Shown here: positions 32,551 to 43,337 of the stretch, in pieces | How the letters are laid out: each line of letters begins with the position of its first letter | How positions within the stretch are numbered: position 1 is the first letter of the stretch | Assembly (NCBI RefSeq): GCF_033958435.1 | Contig: NC_134137.1 | Location: 320,818,501 to 320,882,500, forward strand | Origin: Carettochelys insculpta | Taxonomy: Eukaryota; Chordata; Testudines; Carettochelyidae | Reading direction: 5' to 3' | Length of the DNA stretch: 64,000 nt | Notes under the pieces: generated by a model | The model's database searches: none | Seen by the model: only the letters and a program-made list of their open reading frames with translations | Told to the model about the DNA's origin: nothing | Translations under genes and position numbers: made by a program

Positions 32551-34618
32551 TTATTATTATTATTAGATTGTTTTAGGTGTATCTTATAATATTTTTCAGG
32601 TTGTGTTTGACTTTAATACAATAATTTTAATTGAGAATTTAATGTAAGTTTTATTGTTAATAGTTCATAAAATGTGACGTGTGAAATTATTTGCTCATAT
32701 ATGTAATTTTAATTTAAATATAAATGTGAGGTGCTGGAGGAGAAGAAAGAAAGAGGTGCTGGGGAAACAGTATCGATAAGAGTATGAAACTGGTGGAATA
32801 CGTTGGTGCACTGACAAAATGGAATAGGGTCAGTAGGGATATGGAAAAATACACTAATGAGCTAGGGACACGGTTGTTTTAACGGAGGGGTTGGAGAGGA
32901 CCAGGGGGAAGATACGCTAGAGTATACTGTAGAATCGGGGCAAGAGGCTGAAGTTGGATTAAGGTGGTGGTGGAAGGCAGAGGATAGAGTGTGGATGTGA
33001 GTTTGAGCTAGAAAGTGAAATGAGAACAGATGATTTTACAGGACATTGGTAGGGGGGCTGTGGGAGGGTGGTGCTGGGGACAGAGAAAGTGAGAAGAGCT
33101 GGTAAGAAATGGAGTGAGTTTCTGGTGAGGTGCGTGGTGATAGGGGGCAGTGTTGGATTAGCCACTGAGCCAGCCTGCTCTGAACAGGGTTCCAGAAGTT
33201 TGGAGCCCCCATAAAAACAGGTAGCTCTGTGCCCAACCTGCTCTGCCTGCCAGGCACTGCTGCTGGAGAGTGGGGCATGCCCCCATCTCCCTAGCAAGAG
33301 TACAAAGGTGGGGGGGCACATGCTGTAGCCGAAGACTCCATGACCCACCTCTGGTGGGGGAGAAGGTGGAGAGTGGGGGGAGGAGGATGGTAGTGGGGGC
33401 AGAGGGGCTCCCTGCCTTACAGAAGAGGCTGTTGCTGAAGCCATCCCAGAGGCAGCCGGCCACACCCCAGGCCCATGGGCGGCGGAGGAGGCTGATGTTG
33501 AGCAGGAAGATGTGGGTGGGGGTGTGCAGGTACCAGATGTGCCTACAGCACCAGCAGCAGCAAGTTGTGGCACAAGCCCAGGGTGCCAGTGGCGGCAATG
33601 AACAACGCCAGGCGCTCACAGGTGCTGAGGCTGAAGAGGGGCAGGTCCCTGTGGTGCTCCTGCTGCCCTAGGCCAGGGCTGGCTCCTCAGCCCACTGCTG
33701 CCCTCAGCAAGGGGAGGAAGAGCTGCTGCTACCCCAGCTCGTCACTCGTGGCTCCCCAGGCAGGGGCGGGGCAGGCATGTGGGCTGCACTTACATACTTT
33801 ATCAACACGTAGTTGCAGGTCTCATAAAAATTCGATCAGCTCACATATTTGACATGCTTGGGCTAGGACCTCACTAGAGAAATATGTTGATTCCAGTATG
33901 TGGATGCTATCGAGGCAAATGCTGTAGCTAGAATTGAGTATCTGAATTTGGCTTATTTCCCTAGTATAGACTTACCCTCAGACAGTGCGGAACAAGGCTT
34001 TTCCTCAGGTGGAGACTTGAGAGCTCATTTGATCTTCTGCTTCTAGATGTGACTGAGCTTTAGTTATGGCTACACTCAGAGCTCCCTGTGGACTTAATCT
34101 CTTGCAAAAATACAGACGCAGACCTTCTCAGGCATATGGACAAACATTCTGCTGACACCTGAGCTCAAGCACCTGGAGAGTGAGAGTGCGCGCACATGCG
34201 CACATGCAAATTTCAAGGTGCTGGTGGTGACTTTTGCAAGGTGTGAATTATCTGGGAGCTGATATACCTAACGCACACTCCTGTATGCGGCCATAAGAGC
34301 TAGAAGTCTGAGAAATACTTCAGAACATATGTTTGAAGGTTGTCCATTTCCATTTGCAGCACAACTCTTAGGAATTCTCTCTGTAGGTAATAGTCTAGCC
34401 AGGGTCTGGCACTGATTTTGTTCAGGCTTTAACTAACTGTTTTGGTCTTGTGTGTTAATCTTTATATAAAAGTGTTTTGCTGTTGTAGAAATTATCTGCT
34501 AAATCCAAGTACCTGGGGTATTTGTGCATTTAGTACACTTGCTGAGCATTTTAGGAAGTAGTAGTTATTGAACATTTTGAAGAATAATATATTAACTGCC
34601 AATAACTTTTTAAAACAG
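32551..34618. other. Intron with a GC-rich, purine-biased block
   Basis: 33040-33790 is G-rich on the + strand (many GGGGG and GGTGG groups) and holds several overlapping open frames on both strands. I do not recognise any product and take them as compositional. The remainder is ordinary AT-rich intron. Confidence 0.45.
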
Positions 34619-34837
34619 GGTATTCCTAGTGCTTCTCATGTAAGTAATAACATGAGTGCACCACTCTTGCCTGCTCCAACAGCAGCCCTGGGAAATGTGG
34701 GAACAGTTCAGGGACCAAGTTCTGGTAATGGCACACCATCAAGTCACATCAAAAGTGCTAATGCTGCTGTAAAATTGGCAGATGACAAAGTAAGTGTTAC
34801 GGTGGAAGCCAGCGCAGACAGCTCCAAGAAAGACCAG
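34619..34837 (+). CDS. SCAF11: SCAF11 exon ending in a GC donor
   Basis: 219 bp, phase 0 at both ends. The acceptor is TTAAAACAG. It reads GIPSASHVSNNMSAPLLPAP, then SSGNGTPSSHIKSANAAVKL and SVTVEASADSSKKDQ. This matches the SCAF11 C-terminal linker. The donor is CAG|GCAAGT, a textbook GC-AG donor with an otherwise perfect consensus. Joining to 35290 gives DQ|KLLIQEK in frame, supporting the site. No GT donor nearby preserves the frame to the next exon. Confidence 0.93.
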
Positions 34838-35289
34838 GCAAGTTCAAAGTTGAGAGTAATATATATATGTGTATAATTCTACAGTATTAAGACACAATTG
34901 CTCTCTAATTTTTTTCACCTTTTTTCCATTGGATACTTGTGGTCGTTCTTAAAACTTCCCGCAAGAAACTAGCAAACTAGTTCTATAATTTTAACAAAAT
35001 ATATTTAGAGCTGCACTTCTGAAAGTATCATAAAGTGTTCTGAAGTGAAATTAATGAGTGAGGTTATATTCCCTAGATAAAGTGTGTATGGTTCTTATTG
35101 ATCTCTGTGGAAGTTGATTGTGTGTTCAAATATTAGGGCAGAACTTTGGCACTATTTCTGACAGCCTTAATTTAAAGGAGCTGCAAAGGCTTTCCAACTT
35201 TGACTGTTAATTTAAAGTTAATGCTGTCTTTTCATGTCAAAAAATTGCAAACATAGTTACCTAAAAATAAAGTATTTTTCTTTTGACAG

Positions 35290-35409
35290 AAATTGTTAAT
35301 CCAGGAAAAAGCTGCCCAAGAGGTGAAACTGGCTATCAAACCTTTCTATCAGAATAAAGATATTACCAAGGAGGAATATAAAGAAATTGTGCGGAAAGCA
35401 GTAGATAAA
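35290..35409 (+). CDS. SCAF11: SCAF11 exon, conserved C-terminal domain part 1
   Basis: 120 bp, acceptor TTTTGACAG and donor AAA|GTAAGC. It encodes [20 protein letters not shown] and [19 protein letters not shown]. This is the first half of the highly conserved C-terminal domain shared by SCAF11 and PHRF1-like RS proteins. The combination with the large RS exon upstream favours SCAF11. Confidence 0.95.
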
Positions 35410-35685
35410 GTAAGCTTTATATTCAGGATTGACTTTTTAACAGTCTAAAAATACATAAGTTAATATTTAAATGGCTTTCCCCCTCTCACCCATCACCTTC
35501 TGGCTATATTGGAAAAGATGATGCTGAGTTTGCTTTATGTAGATAAAAAGTGGGAGCAAGTACATCTTGCTTTCTTAAGTTAATGAAACATCTCTCTTGA
35601 TTTCTTTAATGAAGTTTTGCCCATCTTTACTGCCAGCTAAGTAGTATTGATGATATGATGTGTGCATGTATATTTCCTGTTGTAG

Positions 35686-35820
35686 GTTTGTCATAGCAAA
35701 AGTGGCGAAGTCAATTCTGCAAAAGTGGCGAATCTAGTGAAAGCATATGTAGACAAATACAAACATTCACGGAAGAAAAATCCAGAAGAGGCGGTCGCTG
35801 CTGAAAGAAAAAGAGAATAA
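35686..35820 (+). CDS. SCAF11: SCAF11 terminal coding exon
   Basis: The acceptor is TTGTAG at 35680-35685. It encodes [20 protein letters not shown] and [16 protein letters not shown], ending AAERKRE and TAA (35818-35820). It completes the conserved C-terminal helical domain. The extreme tail is shorter and different from the one I recall for the human protein. Confidence 0.95.
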   Translation, partial: VCHSKSGEVNSAKVANLVKAYVDKYKHSRKKNPEEAVAAERKRE

Positions 35821-36430
35821 ATGAAAAGGAACTGAGAACATGATAAAGATAAATCTGCAAAGTGCAATTTCAACATGAGTCATTTACTGAAAATTATAGA
35901 TGATTGATTGGAATCTCGTTTTGATACAATTATTTTTCAATGTAGTATATGTTTTGTTCTAAATAAATATAGATCTAACTGCAACTTCTTTATCCCTTTT
36001 CCAAAAGATGCTTAAATGCAAGAAAAGGGTGTAAAGGAGAGTGCATTTTTATTAGGAATGTATGATTGTGTGGATACTAGCAGATGTACAGCATTTTGAC
36101 TTGAATAATGAAGTGCATAAAATTAGAAACTTCTAATTAAATTGGTTTTGGAGCAGGTATGTACAGTACATGTAATCAGTCAGGTGAAAAATAAAAAAAG
36201 ATTTTTTTCCTTGATTTCCTCCCCCCCCCCAAATTATAATAAAGATGATGTATTCCCCTGACAAATATTTCTAGGATTAACTGGACAGATGGTTTGCAGG
36301 GGTCTGCATGTATATAAAAAAAGCACATGGCTATGTCTGAACGGAAATTAATCACAAGCCAATTCAGTGTCCAGTATCATGGGCACTGTACATCTATTGT
36401 AACACCAAATAAAAGTTATGCTGCTTGGTT
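35821..36430 (+). other. SCAF11: SCAF11 3' UTR (probable)
   Basis: Sequence between the stop codon and the strongest polyadenylation site. Alternative signals AATAAA at 35962-35967 and near 36238 could produce shorter ends. Confidence 0.6.
36408..36413 (+). promoter_or_regulatory. SCAF11: AATAAA polyadenylation signal
   Basis: AATAAA is followed after about 18 bases by a GT-rich run (TTGGTTTTGTTTTGTGACTT), the usual layout of a cleavage site. The alternative AATAAA at 35962 has a weaker downstream element. Confidence 0.6.
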
Positions 36431-37660
36431 TTGTTTTGTGACTTTTGTTTTAAGATGAGTCTGCTTCATTCTTACAGTAATGAAGTGAAGGCTTCAGTTC
36501 CAAGAGGTAGAGTTCAGGCAACCCCAGCTAACCTGATATAGAAAATGATTACATGGGTATTCAGGAATATAAGCACTAGCTTTGTATAGCTCTTCAACTA
36601 TAGTGAATAAGGGGACTTCTGTGTTAAGTCTTACTAGAGTCTCTCTGTTGACCAGAGGTTGTCAGTTGTGCCAGTTTTCGCTGAGGTATTTTATTAATGT
36701 GAGCTATAGTTTGCAAGGTAATACAGCATAGATTGCCAAACTTACCAGTAAAACAGCACAGAGGTATCCTGTGTGACAAGCAAAATGTAGTCTTACATGG
36801 GAGCTTTCATATTGTCCAAAACACCTGTCATTAAAGGGTTGAGGTAGAAGTAGCCCAGTCATTCTTGAGGTGAATGTGGGAGCCATTACATGCGCTGTAG
36901 GAGTGCTTGAGATTTTTTTCCAGCACTGTAAGGAAAAAGCACACCCATGCAGCTGCTTGTAATGTTCACCAGGGCAGTAGTAGGGGTAGGGCAGAACAGC
37001 CCTTGTTGCCCTCTCCTTTGGAAGGCAGCATTAACACATGCAGTTTGTCTCCCTCTTCACTGTGCTGTGGCTGTGAGCCCGAGAAGCTAGTACTCCAGGT
37101 AAAGGCCTCAACAATGTGACTGTGCCGTACTGACCCTTACTCCCTGCAGTGGCATGTAATATACTTTGTTTTACCATCTGGGATGTTACCACCCACATAC
37201 CTGTCAACTTTCAAATGAGTGGCCGTTCCCTTCCATAAGACGAAGGGTAAAAGAAGGGATATTGACACACAACCAAATACTGTCACAAAACAGTTGATCT
37301 CTTGGTTTTAATGAGAACTCTCTGCAGGCGTACAGAAGTATTTGACTTGCTATAGCAATTTTTTTGTGTGGCTAAATCAAAATATTATGTAAATTGGAGA
37401 CTGATGGTTTAATACATTTTTCTACAATCAAGCCATGTTTTAGAGCTTTCAAAAGTGATTCAGTTTTAGATGATGGTAGCAATTTGTATGAACTCTCAAT
37501 CTATTTTGAGCTAAAATCAGTTAGCACTTTTCCACAGATCTTGTAGCATATTGCTGTGTCTGTCCTGGTTAATCATGTCACGTGCACTTCTTTGTATTGT
37601 ATTTTCCTCCTCTGATGAATTTTTGGGGTTTAATGATTTTTTTTATACCTTTTTACTCTA
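36431..37660. other. Downstream of SCAF11, nothing recognised
   Basis: No exon or repeat that I can support. Confidence 0.45.
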
Positions 37661-37662
37661 TA

Positions 37663-37864
37663 CAGTTGAGCCTCACTATATTGCTCATTTTAGGAGACCA
37701 CTAGTGATCTTTTAAAAGGAAGTAGGAGGTGAAGGGCTGGACCGTGGTGGCTTTCAAAATGTTGCGAGCAAGTACTTTGTGTCCACAGTATCTATCTGGA
37801 AGACAAGATGCCACTTGTTACCACATTATAATGCGGCCGTGATTATTATAGTGATGCTCCCCTG
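37663..37864. mobile_element. Tigger-like MITE with TA duplication
   Basis: The left end CAGTTGAGCCTCACTATATT pairs with the complement of CAGGGGAGCATCACTATAAT at the right. TA flanks both ends (37661-37662, 37865-37866). 202 bp, no ORF. Confidence 0.7.
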
Positions 37865-37866
37865 TA

Positions 37867-38790
37867 TTTCAAATCATAGTGAAAAATATCTGATAGATTA
37901 AAATGAGATCAGTAACCCTTATTTTTTACAACTGAAATATTTAAGAATTTATCAGAATATGTGCAGATCATTAAAATTGTGTTTAAATTAAAAATGTGTT
38001 GCCTTAATACATAGACTGTCCTCTATTTTTCCAGAAGAATCAGCAAGATCTACTTTAATATGACTGCATGAGAAGGCATGTGCTTTAGCTTTGTGAGCAT
38101 CTTTTTGTTAAAAGACTAATATTAAAGCTATGTTCTGTTAGTATTTATTTGGGATTTCCCAATATGCACTAATGCAAAATCCAAGTGGCTGCAGGAGTTC
38201 TGGCCCCAGATGATGCTGAGAAGGTTGAGAAGACAAATTCATCTTACCTAAATTGCCTTGAGAATATCTATTAAATTGTTACATGTTTCCTGAATTTAGG
38301 CAAATCACGAGAGGGTTGCCCTGCATGCCTTCATATGGTTTCACTGTGCATGCTGCTGGAATGTCTCATCCAAAAGCTGTATCTTCAGGAGCACAGTGGC
38401 TGGGCAAAGTCTGTGCTGTGATGTTTGAGGCAGGAGTGCTGTCTACTGAAATAATAATCTAAAAATAGTTTTATGTAGTGCATAATATTTTCTAATAAAT
38501 TCTTTTGACTAAACTGCAAGTAATGTGTCTGGTCTTGAAATAAAGAAGCTGTAAGGTTTAATTTAAATGGTTCCATCTCCTACCACAGTCTGTCACTGTC
38601 ATGGTACAGGTTCTGAAATGAATTGTTTTGTAGGCAAACTAAATGGAAATTATTCTTCTGTATTCACCTTCTCTGTAACCCCTAGTTAGGATGGTGGTTG
38701 TCTGTACATTGCACTTCCTTGTGTTTTCTAATGATGAAGTAAAAAAGCAGCTGTGTTTAACTCTTGGGAGACAGGCACCAGTGGTGAAGA
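37867..38790. other. Non-coding, nothing recognised
   Basis: AT-rich intergenic sequence without supported feature. Confidence 0.4.
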
Positions 38791-38799
38791 GAAGAGCTC

Positions 38800-38990
38800 C
38801 TTCATAGAGTCTAAGGCCAGAAGGAACCATCCCATCTAATGTGACATCCTGCACAACACGTGCCTGAAAACTTCCCAAAAATAATTCCTTTCCTGGGCGT
38901 AGGCTGCACCTGGACAGGAAGGACTCTGCCAGTAAATCACTACCTGCAAGGCTTTGTAGAGGAACACAAGACCTAAGTGAGCAGGGGCAG
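38800..38990 (-). repeat. CR1-like LINE 3' end, antisense
   Basis: The sequence 'catagagtctaaggccag' followed by 'aaggaaccatcccatct' resembles the antisense 3' end of a CR1-like LINE, as at 9625. It is degenerate. Confidence 0.45.
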
Positions 38991-40070
38991 TTTGCAGCAC
39001 ATTTGCCCTTTACCATCAGTGTTAGCTTTGGTGCAGACACTTGAGGCTAGATTTCCAGGTGAACTAGATCAGAACATTGACCCTTCTATTGCTTTCCTGA
39101 TCCTAGAGCCCAAACCAGGCCCACTACTGCAATTTCAAGCTCGCCCACTGATTGCAGACTCCAAGGAACTGCTCCACTGGTCAATCCAGAATCGTCTTAC
39201 GTTCCTGCCACACACCATCCCTGGACCTGTTGGACCAGGGGGATATAGCTCCCCCAAGAGAGCTGCCGTAGGGTTACGCACTCAATCTAGCCCCTGATCT
39301 CTGCAAACTGGACTGAGGTGGTCACTTGATTTCGCTGATAGGAAGTCACTGAACTGTAAACATTCGGTTACTACCCATCTGGGCTATGGTTGGTTGTTTG
39401 CCTGAGGTGAAATGCGCTATACTTTATCAGCACTGGTATAGGCTCCAAAAACAGCACTTTCAAGCTTGTAGCTTACTTGTTAAAACAAACTGCTTCTGGA
39501 ATATTTGGAGGGGAGGTTTAATTCATTTGTTTGGTTGAAAGCTACTTGCCAGAGATTACTCAAATTCTCTGTAGGCCTTATAACAGGGCAGGATCAGGTG
39601 GCTGCAAAGGTGGCTTTAAACCAATTTAATACATTCCTTAGCTGGGGCTGTGCCAGTTGCACTATGACCCTCTAATGCACCTAGCAAAGCCAGTGTATAG
39701 CTGGAGGCCACCTCACAGACTGAGTATGGAATAGCACTGCTGAGGTGTGGCAGGGATGCAGAAGTTGAGGAGCGGGGTGCAGACTGGGAGTGGATGTACA
39801 ACTGTTACTTCTGTAGTATTACACCTGTGTGTGAGATGGTGTCATCATCAAACTGAATGCCTGCTTGTAGGTCCATGTACACAGTCTTTCCTGGCACAGA
39901 GACTACAGGGGTTAAGTACATGTGACTAAATGAGGGTGTTGATAAAAAGAATGTTTGCTTTCCTACAGAAAGGGAAGGATGCGTTAATATCAGCAGGGCT
40001 GCCTCTTAATTATCTAGCTCTCCTTTCAGTGAAAAAGTATGAAGAGATCAAGAATATAACTAGGAAATAC
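38991..40070. other. Non-coding, nothing recognised
   Basis: Several short open frames, none with a recognisable product. Confidence 0.4.
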
Positions 40071-40073
40071 AGT

Positions 40074-40165
40074 GCACGTGGATCTCACTCTGTTAGATGC
40101 TGTACAAATAGGAAGCCACAGTCCCTCCCCCAAACAGTTGGCGCAGGCAGGTATGAGACCCAAAT
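40074..40165 (+). repeat. MIR-like SINE fragment
   Basis: The 'gatgctgtacaaatagg' and 'cagtccctcccccaaa' blocks resemble the MIR/CORE-SINE region. Short and diverged. Confidence 0.4.
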
Positions 40166-40175
40166 ACTATGAAAA

Positions 40176-40305
40176 CAAAAAAGCAGTCAAGTAGCACTTT
40201 AAAGACTTAACAAAATAATTTATTGTGATCATTTATTTTATTAGGTGATTTTTGTTTTGATAAAATACAGATTAACATGGCTCGCTCGCTCTCACTATTC
40301 AACAA
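40176..40305 (+). mobile_element. Internally deleted palindromic Penelope-like insert
   Basis: It has the left arm of the 1445/61269 family (GCAGTCAAGTAGCACTTTAA) and the tail (ttttgataaaatacagatta). Almost the entire right arm and the hammerhead-like segment are missing. A possible flanking duplication (actatgaa/actattcaa) is weak. Confidence 0.5.
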
Positions 40306-40889
40306 CCATAAAGAATGCAACTGTTCCTGACTGACTTCCCTTTCAGCCAAAGGATTAGAAACACAGCAACCAGCTCACCCAGACCAGTGGCCCATCTAAT
40401 CCCTCATTCTGTCTCCACAAAATGGAGCACCAGAGGAAAGCACAAGAAATAATGCAATGAAATAAACAGGTCATAAAGAAAATTCCTTCCTCGGGGCTTT
40501 GCTCTCAATCAGTGTTCATAGCCCTTACTTTCCTCATACCTCTTACATGAGACCCTGGATGTGCTCATTCTCCCTATAAAAGTCTAATCCTATTAAGTCG
40601 TTGGCCTTAACCAAATCTGAAAGTTATTAGCAGAGTCAGTTGTCCTGGGGAGGAGGGATGATCTGTGACACCTACGAGTCTCACTATAATGCCTTGGGAG
40701 ATTAGAGACTAACAAGTAAGCAATTTTATTTCTTTAGGGGAACGAGTCATGATAGACCTCATGCTGGGTCATTGCTCTTTGGGAGCATGTCACCATCAGT
40801 GAACCTGCAGTATCTAAAGTAAGCTGAGCAAGAAAAACCAGCATATGGCATACAATAATGACTGAAAAGGCACAACCCCGCCCGGCCGG

Positions 40890-40902
40890 CCCCCCCCCCC
40901 CG
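40890..40902. repeat. Poly-C tract
   Basis: C homopolymer in a short GC-rich block. Confidence 0.8.
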
Positions 40903-41291
40903 CCACCGGCAACAGCAGCTGAGCTCAAAGATGGACAGGCAGGTACCAAGCTTCTGGAGTGGTAGATATTTGACAGGATCGTAGGGAATTGAACGCAGAT
41001 AAATGCAGAGAAATAAAGACCAGACTACGATGCGCTGCCCATGAAGCAATTCAAATGGAAGTTTTCCTTGTTAGAGGTGTGCAAATGAATATAAACCAAT
41101 TCCGTCAGCCCAGACCGAAACTGGCGTCCCACCTTCACTGCGGGGAGGTGGGACATGCAGCACAGGCTGCGGTGTCAGTGACAGGGAGGAAATGTCCAGT
41201 ACATTTATGAGGCTTTAGCCTTTTAAAAGGTGCTGCCAACATCAACAGATGCGGCAGTAATGACGTGAGTTAACTCAGCGCTCACGCGCGC

Positions 41292-41320
41292 GCTCTCTCT
41301 CTCTCTCTCACATACACACA
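41292..41320. repeat. (CT)n microsatellite
   Basis: CT repeat flanked by CGCGCGCG and CACACA-like runs. Confidence 0.85.
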
Positions 41321-41482
41321 AAAAAAAACTGACATCTGGCAACAGGGGTAAAGTGCCCAAAAACCAGGGAGCAAGTTAGTGACAGATGCAAGCTTGAGAT
41401 GCCGGCATCTTCACACACAGCCATATGCTCGCAGCCCAAATGCCTTTTTTGCCAAGCGCACTGCATTTTGGGCCCCGGGGCT

Positions 41483-41514
<32 letters not shown>
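41483..41514. repeat. 32-bp poly-G run
   Basis: An uninterrupted G homopolymer of 32 bases, followed 360 bp later by a second G run (41872-41885). G-quadruplex potential is obvious. Assembly length is unreliable at such a tract. Confidence 0.9.
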
Positions 41515-42229
41515 CGCTAATCCTGCACACAAACCAGTCACTGGCTAAGCAAGTACCCCAGCCACTGTAAATGGAACGTCACACTGAGCCATGCCAAGAG
41601 TCCCGGGTCATGGCGGAAACCCCAGGAAGAACCCTATTTCAGGTGGCCTTGTTCCAGCAGGTGACCAGCTGACATTCATGTGGTCTAAGCACTTTTCCTC
41701 ATGTTAGACCCTGAAAGCCTGTCACTGCTGCCCAGAGCACATAGGCACGCCAACAGAAAAGTCGTGTTGCTAAGGAAGGGTGAGTGCACACCTTGCTTTG
41801 GCCAGACCAGATTCTTTTCTGAGCCCTGTCTCATTGTGGCTGGGTGTTTTGTTTTGTTTTGTTTTTTTTTTGGGGGGGGGGGGGGTGGTCATTCGTCCCT
41901 TTTGCACTTCCCAACAGAGCAAATGGCCAGAGGCAAACAGGACCAATGCCCAGTTTCATATTTTGAAGCAAAGTGGGGAGCAGCGGCCTGTTGAGGGGCG
42001 GGGGGTGGGCAGCGATGGCACATCTGCACACACAGGGGGCAGGGGGTGCATTCATGGTTTGAGTGAGCAGCAGCAGCCGCCCTTGCCTCATGCAGGGATC
42101 GGCTGGGCAGGAGGTGGGGCTGGATTGGGCTAGCCTCACACAGTGTGTCATTTCCTGGTTGGGATCTAGGGGCACCCCACACTGAGGCCAGAGGGATGTG
42201 AATCTATAGTATTTGTTTGTATTGCTATA

Positions 42230-42320
42230 GGGCCTCTAACGCCAGGCGTGGAGCCCCCTTATGCTAGGCGTTGTATAAACACAAGACCAAAGGCGCATAC
42301 CTGCCCCCAAAGAGCTAAGC
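42230..42320 (+). repeat. MIR-like SINE fragment
   Basis: 'taggcgttgtataaacacaa' followed by 'ctgcccccaaagagc' matches the conserved CORE/MIR-type segment (cf. 40074). Confidence 0.5.
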
Positions 42321-42857
42321 CTTGCTGGTGAAGCAAACCAGAGGTTGCTAGTGCAGAGATTGATTACTGTTAGAGACCCAAACTGAGAAAAGCTGCATGA
42401 TTTAGGATTTAGCTGCTGTGGCAAAGAGGAAATTTTTTTTGTAATATTTGGGGCATTCATAGGAATTGTCAAGTTTTCCTCTGTACTTTAATTCTGCTCC
42501 TGGAGTAGCACAGGAGCTACGAGGGGTGCGTGTCACCAAGCTACCTGGGTGGAACAACTGGGTTTTCAAGGCACTGGTTGAAATTCACCCAAGTGGAAGC
42601 CCCCACTGACCAAGCCATGCTCAATTGTGGGAGACTTCATTAGGCAGGGTTGTAAATGCAGCAAGACTCCTGGAGAGCAAAGGGCTTCGAGGACCAACAT
42701 GGGAAAAGGGTTGGCCTTAGGAAGAGGCTGGCTGCTGTCATCCAAGACCAAAAAAGGAAGAGAGACAGGAACAGAGCTGAAGTACGAAAGAATGGCTGAC
42801 ATTTGCACAGGCTTGGCCAGAGTGGAGTATGGCTTCACCTTTCCCTTCTGTGCTAAC

Positions 42858-43337
42858 CTAAACACTCAGATTCTGCATGTTAGGTGACAAGTAAATTATT
42901 CCCTTGCTTTGAAAAGGCAGCCCAGCTGCACTGAATACATTAACTGACAGCATTGTGCCCCCTTTTTTTGATTGACGTAGTGAATAACCAGGGATGTTAT
43001 CCAACATGATTAAAACATGATTGGCACCCATGGAAGGTAGAAAAGCTTGACATGCTCGTTGTGTCACTTGGCGTTCCAGAAGGTTGATGAGCATTGTGGC
43101 TTCTGAGTATTTCATGTCCCTGGCCTCATGTGATCTCCTACATGCTTGCCTCATCCTGTGAGAAAAGCATCTGTAATAATCATCCTGTCTGGGGAGGGTA
43201 GGAGAAAGGGAATACCTGTACACACCTACATCAGGTCCATCCACCACTGACAGAAAGAGAACATGGTGGTGGAGAGACTCAGCATATCGTTGTGGGCACA
43301 TCATATGGGCAGATAATCTCTCTGGAGCTATATCCAC
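42858..43337 (-). pseudogene. DIRS fragment E RNase H region
   Basis: A reverse-strand open frame of 159 residues. Its C-terminal half (LLERQVTQRACQAFLP, VLIMLDNIPGYSLRQSKKGG) aligns by eye with the RNase H region of copies B and C (VVGINTDNTSTTFYINQQGG). The Asp of the TDN motif is retained as LDN. The N-terminal half is uninterpretable. Confidence 0.5.

Noticed and set aside
32959..33619. Overlapping 150-200-residue reverse-strand ORFs in the G-rich intron block
   Set aside because: Low-complexity Pro/Ser-rich translations caused by composition, with no recognisable domain or splice context.
34838..34876. ORF extension past 34837 (ASSKLRVIYICV)
   Set aside because: This is intron read-through past the GC donor. 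The next exon joins in frame only from 34837.
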